Position numbers and translations under genes: made by a program
In this document: one piece after another, positions 32,142 to 44,402 of the stretch
Layout of the letters: each line of letters opens with the position of its first letter
Numbering within the stretch: the first letter of the stretch is position 1
Notes under the pieces: generated by a model
Database searches by the model: none
What the model was told of the DNA's origin: nothing
Seen by the model: the letters and a program-made list of their open reading frames with translations, nothing else
Assembly (NCBI GenBank): GCA_020744225.1
Contig: JAGMWG010000028.1
Location: forward strand, 62,001-126,000
Direction: 5' to 3'
Length of the DNA stretch: 64,000 nucleotides
Origin: Paraphoma chrysanthemicola
Lineage: Eukaryota > Ascomycota > Dothideomycetes > Pleosporales > Phaeosphaeriaceae

Positions 32142-35100
32142 CGCGTTCTTCACCGAGGCTGTGGGACGCGAATCTGATGACTAGGATAGACGTAGCTGCC
32201 GACTCACAGGAGCACAAACCGAGGATGTAGTAACATGTCGACATCGAAGTCGGTCCGACATCATTGTGGCGAATCTCGGCTGAACAAATGACCCTATACC
32301 GTATCGGGTCAGTGCTGGGTCCCTAGCAATCCACGCTTGCCTTCTCAGTTACTGCATTCAGTAAGCTGGAGGAACCTTGCCCCAGCAATTCGAGACTCTA
32401 TGGCGTCAGAAGTTGTTTCGCCGCCTGCACAGCACGTATGTTATGCCTCCGTTGCACACGCAGATTATAGCTAAATCCATCCAAGTATCATCATCATCCG
32501 TGGCTTCAATGGGTGCCAGAAGAAGAGGGTAACGTCGTTGTTCGGCTGCACGATGTCCACCCACGCACGACCTCACCCATTTGATCTGCCGTATGCGCAT
32601 ATATTCACTTTAGTTTACGGCACGAACACGCACAGTGGCTCTCGCATGAGTTTTTGAGACCTTTTCAACCATGCATGACCGCTGGTGTCCTTGGCGAGGG
32701 TGGTCACGCAGGCTCGCGTTCTCGATTTGTGACCATGCTGCGACAGCTTGAGCGGGATTCAAGAGCTGGAGCAGCCGACTAGCCCAGACTTCGGAGATAA
32801 GTCTGCGTTCGAGAAGTGTGCTATTTTTGACGGTGCTCGGCAAGTTGACAGTAGTTTGTTGCTATGAGATGGCTCATGCCTGGTAGTGGCGTGCTCGCCG
32901 ATTGCGATACACGCAAGCTCGCTGGGCAACTCCCGCTCACAAGAGCGTCAGACTACGAATTGATAACGCCGCAAGAAAAAGGACAACGACATAGACCGGC
33001 GTTGGCGCATGGATGGCGCTGTCGCAGGACTGTGAGCTTCTTGTCGTTCTGCGGCTGGCAAGCGAGAACTGTTGGTGCGAACGAGAAATAGAACAAGCTT
33101 TAGCTTGCTTCGCTTCGGTGAGGTTTCTGTCACAGAAAATACCGAGTCGAAGGATCGTGAGGAATCTCCATATCGGGATGACCTCAAGTGATTGCGGGGA
33201 AGGTCGTCCATCCGAGATCGTTACTCTGTTGGTGGCTAGTGACAGCAATCGCAACTGCATGCACCACGATGGCTTGTCCTTCAGGGCTGAAGAACGTGAA
33301 TTGCGGTGATTAGATGGCAGCTGATGGACTTTATCCCAGTACGACGACATTACAGGTAAGACTTGCTCCTCAAAGGTTGGTATCATTGTGTTTAACAAGG
33401 TTCTGCTGACTTTCGCGAGTACATATTGAAATATTAGACTGGAATAAAGCCCAGCGACAGCCCTCATGTACATCTTGCATCAGTCATTCATGTTGATCAC
33501 GTTGTACTTCTGCCACATTGGAATGGTTAGAATGGGCCAACGCAAGGCATAAACGCGTACCACATCACACTTGGATATCTATTGCCGGACAGCTAAATGT
33601 AAAAATGGCGAACACGTGACAAGTCTTCTCGGAATGATACTAAATCGGTTCTTAAAGTCCTCCTTTCGACTTTCCAGCCTCATAAGCCGTTCCACTACAT
33701 GTTGCGAACTCCCCTATCGCATCATACGTCCACTACGATTTTAAAGTAAATTCCTGCCAAGCAACATCCGTACCTACGGTTCTTCTCGCCAAGTGTTCTG
33801 CAGCTAGAATCAGTAGCGAGTGCAGTGCCAGTGCATTCACCACAGATATTTTGAACATTATTCATTCCACAGCTAAAACGTTGATGATCCATAACAACTA
33901 CAGGCTAAAACGTTGTTGACTCCATAACTCCATCACCAACCCGAACGTTGTTGGCTCCATAACAACTCCATAAGTAAAACGTTCATCATTCCGTATCCAA
34001 ACGTCAGAAACTCCGTACCAAAAACGTTGTTCGAACTATCCAAGCGAGTGTAACTGTCCCGAGCCACCTGCAGCCGCAGCGGACCAACGTAATCATGTGC
34101 GCCACCTCGTGCTGTAGTGGAGTATTTCGTAGTCTCCAAGTGCATTGTGCTCGATGCAGGATTGTTGTATATGCGTTGCTTGTTGCTTCCTCAGAAGCTT
34201 CATTCTCATGTTCGTGTCCGAGCGCCTCTCAGCCCTACCTCCTTAGTTATGCTACCACAGTGCGGTCCCTAGTCCTTGTCAGCGCTGCCTCCGCAGCCTT
34301 GATTTAAGCCTGTGTTCGCTACAACTCACATAAAGTGCTCTTCGATGCGCAAAGAGCGCCGCACGATGCGGCTACACCTGCTCACACTCCCTTCGTACTA
34401 TGGGTAGAACACGCAACGACCGCGCGCATACTTTGTACCGGGCAAACGCCAGTTCCAACGTAGCAACCACCTCCGTGAGCATGCTGTTGTGCACAACACA
34501 GAGCTGGCTTCCCTTTCTCTCCATGACTGAAACCTCACAATACTCGCAATCCAAGCAAAACAACGAGCCAGCGAAGGCAAGGACCGTCCACGGTACCCGT
34601 CTTGGAAAGAACAGCGGCGCCGCCATTATATACCAGCCCCTCAAGAGTCCTTCGTCCGTGCGTCTGCACACCGCCGCAAACCAGGCAAAAGGTCCTTCAG
34701 CGTCCTTCCCCCGCCCTGCCCCTCCCATCCAATACCCGCCTCCGCATCGTGAAGCGCCAAGCTCGTCGTTGCCCACTCACTCTGAGCTCTCGATCATACT
34801 CATAACGCGTAGTACCAAATGATTGGACTCCCTTTGCATACCGCAGCAACCACCAGGCAACAGCAGTCCGCCGTCCAAAACCCTCCGTGCGCAACTGTTG
34901 CTTACAAGAGCAGCGCTACAATCTAACGAGCTAGTACATCTAGAAACGCATTCCATTCGCCCCTCTGCTTATTAAGAGAAGGCCACGTGCACAGTCAGGG
35001 GGCTGGCACAGTGCTTAACTTCTTCTTATGCAAGGGTGTCGTCACCCTAATCCCATTCGCTTGAAGTATTTAACAAGCAGTTTTTGACGCAGAAATGGGG

Positions 35101-35462
35101 ATGACAGCGTCTTGGCTTGAAAGCGCGTACAACTTTCAGAAGCCCAAGACAATAGTGCGCCGCTCACGAAATCGTCGGGACTACCCGCCGAGCACAGTCA
35201 GTACGCGTTTGGTAGCATATCCCTAGTCACATGGCTCCATTAGCATCGATATGAACGCAAGGCACTGCTAAAGCGGGCACGACAGTCCTGCGCGCGGATA
35301 CAGTACTCTACCGTAGAACGCTCGGTGCTACAACGTTCAGAGCTCCGGGAGCTACGAGAAGGTACAAATATGTAAGGTGGAACGCTTCCTAAGGATGCAC
35401 TACCATCCCATCCAGGTGTTAGTGCTTCCTGCACTGGCTGCCAGTGCAGCATTGCTCGGTGA
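32142..35462. repeat. Gene-poor stretch with a diverged minisatellite at 33868-34040
   Basis: No supported gene. At 33868-34040 a roughly 30-35-bp unit with core aaaacgttgttg and ctccataac recurs five or six times with much drift. Medium open frames at 32937-33473 (minus) and 34372-34822 (both strands) lack motifs and are probably chance. Confidence 0.45.
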
Positions 35463-36057
35463 TACATTACACCTAGGAAGGTGCAGATTGAGGGAGCCAA
35501 GCCTTTACACAACGGTGGAGGACCAGGAAAATATGGTGAGTTCGCCGCATCTACCGGGTAGAATCGAAGCTGATCAACATGCAGCAATTGCGCTGGCGAA
35601 ACAAGGTCACAGCGTGACTCTGAGCGATCTATTGGAAGAGAGCTTGGATGTAGCACGCCGAGATGCAGAAAATGGAAACATTCACCCCGATGCCGTTATA
35701 CACACAAACGCGCTCGACGTCCCTCTTCATCTAGCCTGCGTTGATCTGCATGCCACATTCCATCTCGTGCTGTGTCTCGGCCCCTTGTACAACCTAATTG
35801 CTCCACACAATCGCTCGACCGTCATCAGGAACTGCATCAAGATGGTGAAGCCCGGAGGTTCAGTTTATGCACCATCTTTGCGCACCTTCGTGACATGGCA
35901 AGACGTACTCCGTTTCGTCTTCCGACAGAACAAGGCTGCTATGAATGATATATCCATAACGGAGATTGAACAGAAATTTAAACACGGAGTCCTATCAAGT
36001 GCATCCTGTGGACCTTGCGCAATAGCTATTGCTGTTTCAGAACGAAATCGTCGTTGA
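35463..36057 (+). pseudogene. SAM-dependent methyltransferase remnant
   Basis: A 49-nt intron (35536-35584; GTGAGT donor, CTGATCAAC branch) joins two exons in frame and creates the SAM-binding motif I: HNGGGPGKYAIALAKQGH. Then follow LSDLLEESLDVARRDAE (motif II region), LVLCLGPLYNLI (motif III/IV) and MVKPGGSVYA. Such class I methyltransferases act on small molecules or proteins. The 5' exon is cut by an in-frame TGA at 35460-35462 and has no ATG, and the C-terminal third after the last motif does not read like the family. So this is probably a 5'-truncated, decayed copy. It lies 300 bp beyond the terpene synthase 3' end. Confidence 0.65.
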
Positions 36058-36359
36058 GAGGCCCGTAGGCTGCAAGGGGTTTCTGGGTATGACGGTGCGA
36101 AGGTGATTGCAACTTTGAGCAACGAGTCAAGAGATGGTTGACGTCGTCATGCAAAGTGCGGACAATGTGGAGATGCGAAATAGTGCTGAGTTTACTTGTT
36201 GTAGTTCCAAAGTTATGAGCATACCAATAACTTGCGAGTTTCGTCATCGGCGATGTCTATCTCCGCCATGTCTTGAAGTAAATCTTCACCATCTTTAAGT
36301 GGATCCGCAGCTTTGCGCCGATCCGTCAACTACGAACATCCCCGCAAACTATGGGCACT

Positions 36360-37689
36360 TTACAGCACAACCCTGAAGGCATTACTCTCCCCCTCGAAGG
36401 TCGCATCAGTCATGTACCTCGCTGAACGAAGACAGTAAGCCATATGTCCAACAAGGATCTCCTTGCAGCAGGTTACCACCACGTTCACCTCGCGCTTGTC
36501 CTGCTCGGTGTCTGCTACGTCCTGAAGCCTCGTTCCAGCTGCGAGGAGATTCTCCCATGATACCTCTAGCATCTTAACGGCTTTGTCGACGGCGGCCTGA
36601 GGCGACATGTTCTGGCTCCACACGAAGATCGGAACCGTCGAGTCTACCTGGCCGTCCACCACCTCCTTCTTGAGCGATACGATGTCATTGAAGAGAAAGA
36701 CAGTGATGGATACCTCGTCCATTACACTCTGCATAGCTTCATGCTCCCATATGCTCGGTGGCAGCGACAAGCCGTGGAACCATTGCAAGGAAGTGACCAC
36801 GACGTCGAGGGCCACTCCCTCCCGGCGTCGCTTGGCATAGTCGTCAAAGCTGTCCATACCAATAACCCACTTGGCCTGCGTGTCGCGAACAGCATTCACG
36901 ACTCGGTACACGGATTCGGCAAAGCGATCGCGAGCTTCTGCGGCGGATTAGCCCGAGTTAGACACTTGAGGTCATGCTGTTTCAGTATACCTTTGCTTTG
37001 GCCTTCTTGCACTGCCTTTCCAATGTCCGCCCACATACCCGAATTGTGCAGGCGACCATGCGGCGGGGGAGTGACGTTGAGCTCCGGTTGGAGGTGATGC
37101 TTCATGAATGCAAGTGTCGCATCGCAGTAGGCGTCCGTCCGTGCCGAGTCGTTCGTCAAAGTACCGCAATCGATCTCGTCGTCCCAGAAGAAGAGCTATG
37201 AGTACATGCGTCAGCGTAACGATCTTGAAATCTCATCTGTCCTCGCACTCACCCAGCACACTAATGAGGTGAGCACGAGAAGCTTGTCTATTGGCCCGTG
37301 AGTCCACAAATATGCACAGCATAGCGCGATGTTGACCTTGCGCTGCCGGGCCTTTTCTGCGGGTGTCGGGATGTACCTACACGGTTAGCTGCGACAAATG
37401 AAGACGTTTATCGAACTTCATACTTCTCAATCCAGTCCTCGACAAAGGCGCGTAGTTTTTCAATGTCGGGATTGGTATGAGGCTCACAGTCATTATAGAT
37501 GTAGGTGAGGTCTGGGATCACGACGGAATGACCTTGAAGACGAGCGATGATTTCGTTGCGATGATCCGTTTGTTTCAAGGGCGTTGAAGTATTTGTGGCC
37601 TTGAGGGTGGTCGTGTTCGGCAGCCGACCCCTAATTCTGGTGTACATGCTGCTGAGCACGTGTTTCGTTTTCAAGACATTTGCGACCAT
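36360..37689 (-). CDS. Class I terpene synthase, fungal type (4 exons, 390 aa)
   Basis: Exons 37689-37424, 37376-37253, 37195-36991 and 36937-36360 join in frame; introns are 48, 57 and 53 nt. The aspartate-rich motif lies at about residues 135-139 in LFFWDDEID (DDxxD), and the second metal motif NDIVSLKKE (NSE type) at 282-290. A C-terminal ARYMTD supplies the conserved RY pair. Spacing between the two metal motifs and the total length fit fungal class I cyclases that ionise a prenyl diphosphate such as farnesyl diphosphate; the exact substrate and product cannot be read. No prenyltransferase domain is fused. The gene is intact and divergent from the 2OG oxygenase gene (975 bp between starts), suggesting co-regulation. 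Confidence 0.9.
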
Positions 37690-38663
37690 TTTGTAGGAAC
37701 GCTGAGTGGAAATCTGCGACCAATGGCGGCGTAGAAAAGTGAGAAGAGGAAGTGAGCAGGTGAAGTGAGCTGTTCACCTTCAAATTGGCCCCTCCCTGTC
37801 ATCGCGTCATTTCACGATACAGGGTTGGCTACGCCACACCCCTCCTCAGGTCAGCCCTTTCATGACTTGCTTATCCTGTAGCGATCGTAATGTCTCATCA
37901 GTCAACATGATGGTCTGCTGTCACGTCGAGTTCAATTGCATTTTGGACCTGTGAGGGTTCAGAGACGGTTTTGGATTCAATCGAGCACGATCGGAACTCC
38001 GCATCCTGATTATCCTTAGAAAGGATCGATTTTTTCATATAGCTGCTCTACAGACATAAGTTAATTTGTCTAGAGTTAAAGACATCCAGCTTTGTCTCTT
38101 GGATCATCACGATTATTTCGATCGCGAGAGTAAGTTCGACTCGCCGAGCTGATACATGTCGAGAATTTCGAAGCCAGTGAAAAGGTGCGGACTCGTAGGC
38201 ACAGCGCGCTGACAAGCTTCCACTGTCGGCTGTTAAACGAGAAGAGAAGATACCGTGTTACACCGCCACTGTGTGCGCCCCACCGCAAAACTCGAAATTA
38301 TTCTCCTCTTACACACATTTCATTCCATACTTGAACACCGCTCTCTGTTGAAAGATGGATTGGCTCATCTCTTTAGCGACGGCGCAATGCCAGCATATTT
38401 TTAAACTGTAGATCGATGGACTGTGTCATTACAAGAGTGAGGTTCAGGAGCTTATGTCAGGTACTTGTCTACGATTCCTGTCATCCTGCAGGATCAGGGC
38501 TTGTGCGCGAGATTGATGACGGGTAGCGACAACCATGGTAGAACAATGGCTGCGTAGCTAGACGGAGCGCAACGTGTTCGGGTAGGGGTAGCTATATGTA
38601 GCTCAGACATCTCAGATAGTCAATTCAGCGCAAACTTTCTCATCACTTTGACTACATCCCCCG
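37690..38663. promoter_or_regulatory. Shared intergenic region between terpene synthase and oxygenase
   Basis: A 974-bp region between two divergent starts. No open frame is supported. It should contain both promoters; no specific operator or binding-site cluster was recognised. Confidence 0.4.
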
Positions 38664-39731
38664 ATGGCTTCTGACCCGGACAGTGAAATGTGGGAACCAT
38701 CTCCGGACCATACATTGCAAGAAGAAGTTGCATCTCGACTCGTCCCAGAATTTGATCCCGGAATACATATTACCTTCAGGGAGCCTCACAGTGTCCTGAC
38801 CATGGAGGATCTCGGCTTGGCTAATGACCTCGGCGTGTCGTCTGTAGCAGTCACGCAACCATTTCCCCTCTTTTCATCAGAGGCAGTTCAAATTATGCGG
38901 ACAGAGATTGCTAAACCTGAAATTAAGCGCTACCACCACTTCACTAGCAACATTGCGACTTCTCAATTGCGCGGGTACGCTCGACAGTACGCCCCTTTTA
39001 CTTATGCTGCATGGAATCACCCCAAGACAGTCGCTATCGTCTCGAAGCTAGCAGGCGTCGACCTGGTCCCTTGGGGCGACTACGAAATTGCGCACGTTAA
39101 CCTTTCTCTGTCTGACCAGAATGGACCGAATGCAGTTGTGTCGGACACGCAATTGAGTTCTTGGAGAGGCGAACGTCCAATCGTAGGTTGGCACACCGAC
39201 TCGTATCCCTTTGTATGTGTGCTGATGCTATCTGACTGCACCGAAATGGTGGGTGGCGAGACAGCTGTGCGGTCGGTCAACGGAGATGTCACTTGCATGC
39301 CGGGTTTCGCAGAAGGCTATGCAGTGGTTCTTCAAGGCCGCCATGTCACTCATCAAGCATTACGTCCGGCTGGTGCGCAGGAGCGCATCACGGCCGTGAC
39401 CTCCTGGCGTCCTCGCTCACCTTTTGTGAAAGACGAATCCGTTTTGACAACTGTCCGTCCGATTTCTGACATCAACGAGCTATACTTTGACCTTGTGACC
39501 TATCGTCTTGAAATGATGAAACGACGCATAGAGCAGGCTTGGACGACAATGCGTGCTCGCCGCATTGAAGGCAGTGGATTTGATACGGCATGCGTGAAAC
39601 TTTTCTGGCAAGAACTAGGCCAACTCGCCCACAATACAGACCATCAACTCGTTGCAGAAGAGGAGATACGGAAAGGATTTGTTGACGTAGGGCTTGGGCG
39701 GCATTCGTCGGACGACATTTCCGATCAATGA
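38664..39731 (+). CDS. Fe(II)/2-oxoglutarate-dependent oxygenase-like protein (355 aa)
   Basis: A single intact frame. The facial-triad pattern is visible: GWHTDSYPF gives HxD at residues 177 and 179 in a beta strand, and about 50 residues later GRHVTHQALRP supplies the distal His (probably H230) with a basic residue nearby (R234) for 2-oxoglutarate. Between them GGETAVRS and MPGFAEGYAVVLQG are the expected jelly-roll strands. Members of this fungal group hydroxylate or desaturate small molecules, often in secondary metabolism. Its place next to the terpene synthase suggests it modifies the terpene, but that is inference. No signal peptide; cytosolic. Confidence 0.8.
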   Translation: MASDPDSEMWEPSPDHTLQEEVASRLVPEFDPGIHITFREPHSVLTMEDLGLANDLGVSSVAVTQPFPLFSSEAVQIMRTEIAKPEIKRYHHFTSNIATSQLRGYARQYAPFTYAAWNHPKTVAIVSKLAGVDLVPWGDYEIAHVNLSLSDQNGPNAVVSDTQLSSWRGERPIVGWHTDSYPFVCVLMLSDCTEMVGGETAVRSVNGDVTCMPGFAEGYAVVLQGRHVTHQALRPAGAQERITAVTSWRPRSPFVKDESVLTTVRPISDINELYFDLVTYRLEMMKRRIEQAWTTMRARRIEGSGFDTACVKLFWQELGQLAHNTDHQLVAEEEIRKGFVDVGLGRHSSDDISDQ

Positions 39732-40125
39732 AATAAGTTCCATCTGTCAACGTGCGTCTACAGGAAATGTGCCACAAAATAGATTACCTGGTACATGCGA
39801 GAAGACAATTTGGTCCAAGGTCCAGGTACTTGCTTGACTTGGCATAGAATCAACGTGACCATCTATAGTGAGCCTTTACAAGAAGCAAGGAGCGGCGACT
39901 GCTCTGCAGCGCGACTATTGTATCAGAAGCCTGGCACAGCAAGAATTATTGACAAAGGCGTGCATGTGCTGCGTACTGGGCTAGCACCCGTACGGTTAAG
40001 TGGTTGTCCCTTGGGTGGTAGATATCCTTCTTTTGTCGCTGGTGTTCACAATAGAGGGCCCGTCACTTTACACGGGACTGTCTTTGTGTTGATACTGCAC
40101 AATCCACTTGACTGCTACCGCCTCT
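39732..40125. other. Gap, nothing recognised
   Basis: About 390 bp between convergent genes. A plus-strand frame runs through it into the antisense of the FHA gene but shows no motifs; I regard it as chance. Confidence 0.5.
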
Positions 40126-40692
40126 TCAATCGAAGTCTGGTCCATCTGAGCATGACCTCTTATCGACTAGGACCTCGAATTCCGCGCCGGCTGGTCGGGG
40201 CGTCGCACCAGACCCGACATTTATCTCGCACCGGAATCTCATGCGTTCGGGGTTGTGAGGAGTGCATACGTCGATGATGTCGCCGGTGTGTAAAAAACCG
40301 TATAATGTGCGTTGCTCTCCGTCCGCTGCTTCAAGGTGCTTGCCGTTTATCCAAATGCCGCGGGTTGCCCATGTGCATATACCAATGTGCGGAGGACAAG
40401 CTCGATCGCATCGAGTTCGAGTGCTGCCTGTCGGATGGTAACAAAAAACTGCAAAGGCTCGCTTTGGTATACGCGTATCTTGCTGGTCCTCGTGTACGAT
40501 TGTGTTGGAGTCAAGGCGACCCCACGATATATATGGAGGTACTAAGTCGAACGAGAGAGGCTCGACAATCGATCCGTCGACAGATACGAGCCGACGCAGT
40601 GGACTGATGTTTAGGGGACTTGTATGAGGGCGCTGCTGGGCCGAGAGCGATGCGGCGGACGGACTCGCGCTTTTACCGAGTGCAGGCTTCAT
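40126..40692 (-). CDS. FHA-domain protein (188 aa)
   Basis: A single frame with an FHA phosphothreonine-binding fold: ISWGRLDSNTIVHED (first strands; GR and the S/N pair that contact phospho-Thr), TRIPKRAFAVFCYH, then ICTWATRGIWINGKHLE (the ATNGxWVNG signature, here ATRGIWING) and LLHTGDIID-like strand (FLHTGDIIDV). A Ser/Pro-rich stretch precedes the domain. In fungi this FHA type is usually joined to a Ser/Thr kinase; no kinase follows here, so the gene is either a free-standing FHA protein or a truncated kinase. The kinase-core pseudogene at 12.9 kb is a possible relative but not part of it. Confidence 0.72.
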   Translation of the reverse strand: MKPALGKSASPSAASLSAQQRPHTSPLNISPLRRLVSVDGSIVEPLSFDLVPPYISWGRLDSNTIVHEDQQDTRIPKRAFAVFCYHPTGSTRTRCDRACPPHIGICTWATRGIWINGKHLEAADGEQRTLYGFLHTGDIIDVCTPHNPERMRFRCEINVGSGATPRPAGAEFEVLVDKRSCSDGPDFD

Positions 40693-43600
40693 AGCTTGGC
40701 TGTGTGGTTGTAGACAAGTTGAGAACCGGCAGAAATCGGCGAGGGCGGTGTGACTAGCTCAGGATACAATTTCAGGGATGTGGTCTCTGTTACCACAACA
40801 AGCTATTGAAGTAGCCCACCGGGCGCTGGCGCAACTTCTTCCCACGCAATCTGCGAAGCAGCCATACTGCTCTAAAAGAATGCTTTTACGTCCTTGTCTC
40901 CTGGGATATCACTATGCGATCTCGTGATAAGGGACGACCTCTTAGACCTACTAAAACACAAAGCCTGCAGTACCTCACGCGAAGAGGAAGCCATCGTTCA
41001 ACATGTATTGCTATTTAAGGACATCCCTATTGTGGCCTTCGGCATCGCTCGCCCACGCTCTGAAAAGACGATGATCAGCCACTGAGCAAAAACTGCAGCC
41101 GCGAAGCGCTATCCCCGACTTGCCCAAAAAAATCGTAGGGCGATAGACTGGAATTGCTGATACAACAGTACACCCCGAGACCGGCAGGTACGTATTTCGA
41201 GGACACACCGCTGATGTTCATGCGCGTCGGCAATGCGCCCGAGGTTGTGAGATACGATTTGTTCTGGATCAAATCCGAGCTCAAGGCGCGCGAGAGGCAC
41301 GCGGACAAGAAGTGCAAGAAGCACTTGGATACGAGCGCCACCAAGGGCATATACTTGATCTTCTCGGCGTCGCGATGAGGCTTCAGAATCACGATGGACC
41401 GGCGGCTCGCGGCTCAACTAAGCTAGCGGTTCCGCAGTCTCACGTCGAGCCACAAGTTTTCAACTTCGTAAGGGCTTCATTACACAAATCGAAAGATATG
41501 ACGCTGCTGTGCTAGTGCAAAGAATGGATGTGAAAAAATTGTCAAAAATAGCAGTGTGGCAATTTGTGTGTCCGATGTGCTGGAGGACATCGTGGAGCAC
41601 ACCCATTAACATTGCGCGCATCTTCTCTAGCCAGCTTGTACTGTGCTGATGCCTTTGCCGCAATCCTCATTATCGCCATCGCCTCCCGCAATGCGCGTGT
41701 CTCTTCTTTCGTCGCTTCCTTTGTGTTGTCCTCGCCCGCTGAGAACCTGCTGCAGCTCGCAAGCCTGTCGCAACCCTTCCTGGAGGAGATTCGACGGTTG
41801 TTCTCAACATGCGACGGCTGAGATGTGCGGAGTGGGTCTGTAACGGTTGTTGATGCCATTGGGCGCCATCGCGTCGCTCGAAATAGTAGCGGGTACACCT
41901 CCCGACTTTGGTGCGTCGTCCGGGAGTATTGCGCAACTAGGTAGGGTTAACATTCAGTCGGTTCAGGCTACATGTGCGGTGTGAGCGGCATCTCGTCTCT
42001 TGTCGTGTCTGAGGCGATCTGCTGTGGTTGGGCGTGCCACTGCCATTTATGCCGCCTCTAGATACGCAGGCATGACCGCCACTAAGGCTTTTGCCATGAT
42101 GCTTCTCGTGTTATCAACCACATGGCTGGATGCAGTGGACTAACTGCTTAGCCAACACAGCGGCACCAGACTACCACCATGCGACAGTAGGTGCGACTGC
42201 TTAAAGCACCGCGCCGATTGTGCTCGTTGCTTTGTTGTACCACCGCGGACTATGTGCGAGGAGAGCGGGACGCGAGGCTTTGTCGCGGCCAGTACCCTTC
42301 GAGCGGGCTGTTGAGAGTGACTTCACCGGGTTGAAGTGCGCATTGGGAGCACGGCAGAATTGCTTTGCGACACTAGAATGCGTTATTAGTAGTATACTCA
42401 CGGAGCGGCGTATGTTGGCTGAGACCTACTGATGCGGCCTCTCTAGTCTCGCGATGAACAGTTACTTTGGTACAATCTTCCTAGCTACTGCAAACTGCTT
42501 CAGGCTCGTACGGACTACCACTCTTGAACCTCAGATGAGTCGGCCAGGTGTCGAAATCCAGAGGGGCCCGCTGGCCGCGCAAATGTCACACGCCTTGGCA
42601 CGATGTGCATCGTCCCTGCGATTCGAATGATGTAGTTTTGGTGGTGCGAAAAGATGAAGAACTTGGGAAAGTCGAAGTGACTGAAGTGGGATGTCACACT
42701 CGCTGAGCGGTGAGCAAGTGAGCGGTATCCTAACATTAGCCGAGGTCCGCCAAGTAGCCTTGGCCAGAACCAACTTTTGCAGCCGTGAACCGACCCAGCA
42801 ATTACTTCACGTCCGCCAGAGTCTCAAGGAGCACGACTCGGTAGCCGTGCCTGGTTATCCATCGAGTGGTTGTGTGGTCTTGGACGCTGGTGAGCGCCTT
42901 TCAGTAGTGTCGTGCAGCAAGCAGGGTGGACACGCGGACGCTTGTTTGTCGTGGCGTTGTTGAGAGACAGATAGAGAGAAGTTGCATTCGAGAACGCAAC
43001 AGTACATGGTAATCATCGCTGATCTTCTTCAGAAGACAAGAGCCATTGACAAGAATTTGCTGCCGTGGTTGCAGCACATGGACTGGTGGTTCGACTGGGC
43101 CCAAGCGAGCTCAGCATAGCAAACGCGGCTGTCGCAACTACTTTCGCACAAAGGACAACACTCGAGAAGTCGAGCTGGAATCTGCCATTTGAATATGTAG
43201 GTATGTCCGATGGCGGTCATGAATATTGTGGCTAAACAATTCACCATGGCATGATACATGCATGTCAAGACTAGATACGATTTTTGTATCGTGTGCTGGA
43301 GGTACGCCTGAGACACATGGCGCTGGTGGGCGGTCTACGTACAAAATGATGGTCACAGTTCTCTACGATCAATCACAGCCCCAGCTATTGTCACTGCTGT
43401 CATTGACGTCCTCCCTCTCTGTTTCGCCACAGTCGTGATAATCGTCAGTGCCTATGCATTTCGTTCTCGCGATAGCACCAGACCTGACGAGTGACATTCC
43501 TGAGAGAGTGAGATATCTGGAGGCGATTCAGAAAACATAATACATCGAGATCTATGATCTAGGCTTAAGAGCTGCCCTCGTTGAACTACCTCTTTGCTTT

Positions 43601-43759
43601 CACGAGTCGTGTAAAGAAGGGAAGTGTATTGGATTATTATCCGTCATAAGCATCGCCAGCTGCTAGCCTTATAAATTGTCAGCATCATCAGCATGGTCGT
43701 CGTGATGATAACATACTGGCGCACGTCACACAGCATGCCAGATGGCTTTGGCAAAGAGC
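40693..43759. other. Degenerate region
   Basis: Contains protein-like but unassigned frames at 40894-41378 (plus; FEDTPLMFMRVGNAPEVVRY) and 41542-41898 (minus; acidic coil). From about 42150 to 42700 plus-strand pieces (PDYHHATVGATA; VVLVVRKDEELGKVEVT) correspond to pieces at 25.56-26.0 kb. No intact gene is supported. Confidence 0.4.
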
Positions 43760-44402
43760 AAGAATCGGTTTCCAACGAGTCTGGAAATACACTCGCTTGC
43801 ACAATTGGCTTCCGGTCCAGACACAGCACTTCATTCTGACAATGCAGGGATCCCTGCAACGCCAAGTAAGCGTTTTGCCCGAGAAAGCTTAGCGCATAGG
43901 TTGCCACTCGACCAAGCCGGGTCGTACAAAAGCGCCCTAAGCCTCAGCCACAAAGAAACTTTCATAGTTTCCAAAGTGTTGCACGTGACATTGACTTAGT
44001 CCTCTTACTGTCCCGCTCCTGGCTGCAGACGAAAGATTTCTAGGTCAGTGGTAAAGGCACGTGACAACCTTTGTTAGACATGTAAGATACATGCTGATTT
44101 ACACAGCCATATTGGGGTGTTATCGAACCACGACGGCTCCTTTGCGCGACTCCTTCCTTTCGCGCTATTGTCCAATCTGATTCGCAGGTAAGAAGGAACG
44201 TTGTATCGCGCGCGTGACTCAAAAGCGGATGCGAAATATCATGGTTAAGCTTGACAAGCACAATTGTCAGTCAGCTATACCATCTTCATACAGTATGCAC
44301 GCATATTGAGCGAAATATTGTCATAGTCGAGATATACTACGGGAATCCACAGGGGGGTAAGAAGCATGTAATCGGAATATGACACGACGAGTAATGACAG
44401 GG

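Noticed and set aside
18506..39731. One large secondary-metabolite cluster from the acyltransferase to the oxygenase
   Set aside because: Sixteen kilobases of transposons, decayed DNA and unrelated genes separate the acyltransferase from the terpene synthase; only the terpene synthase and its immediate neighbours are argued as a unit.
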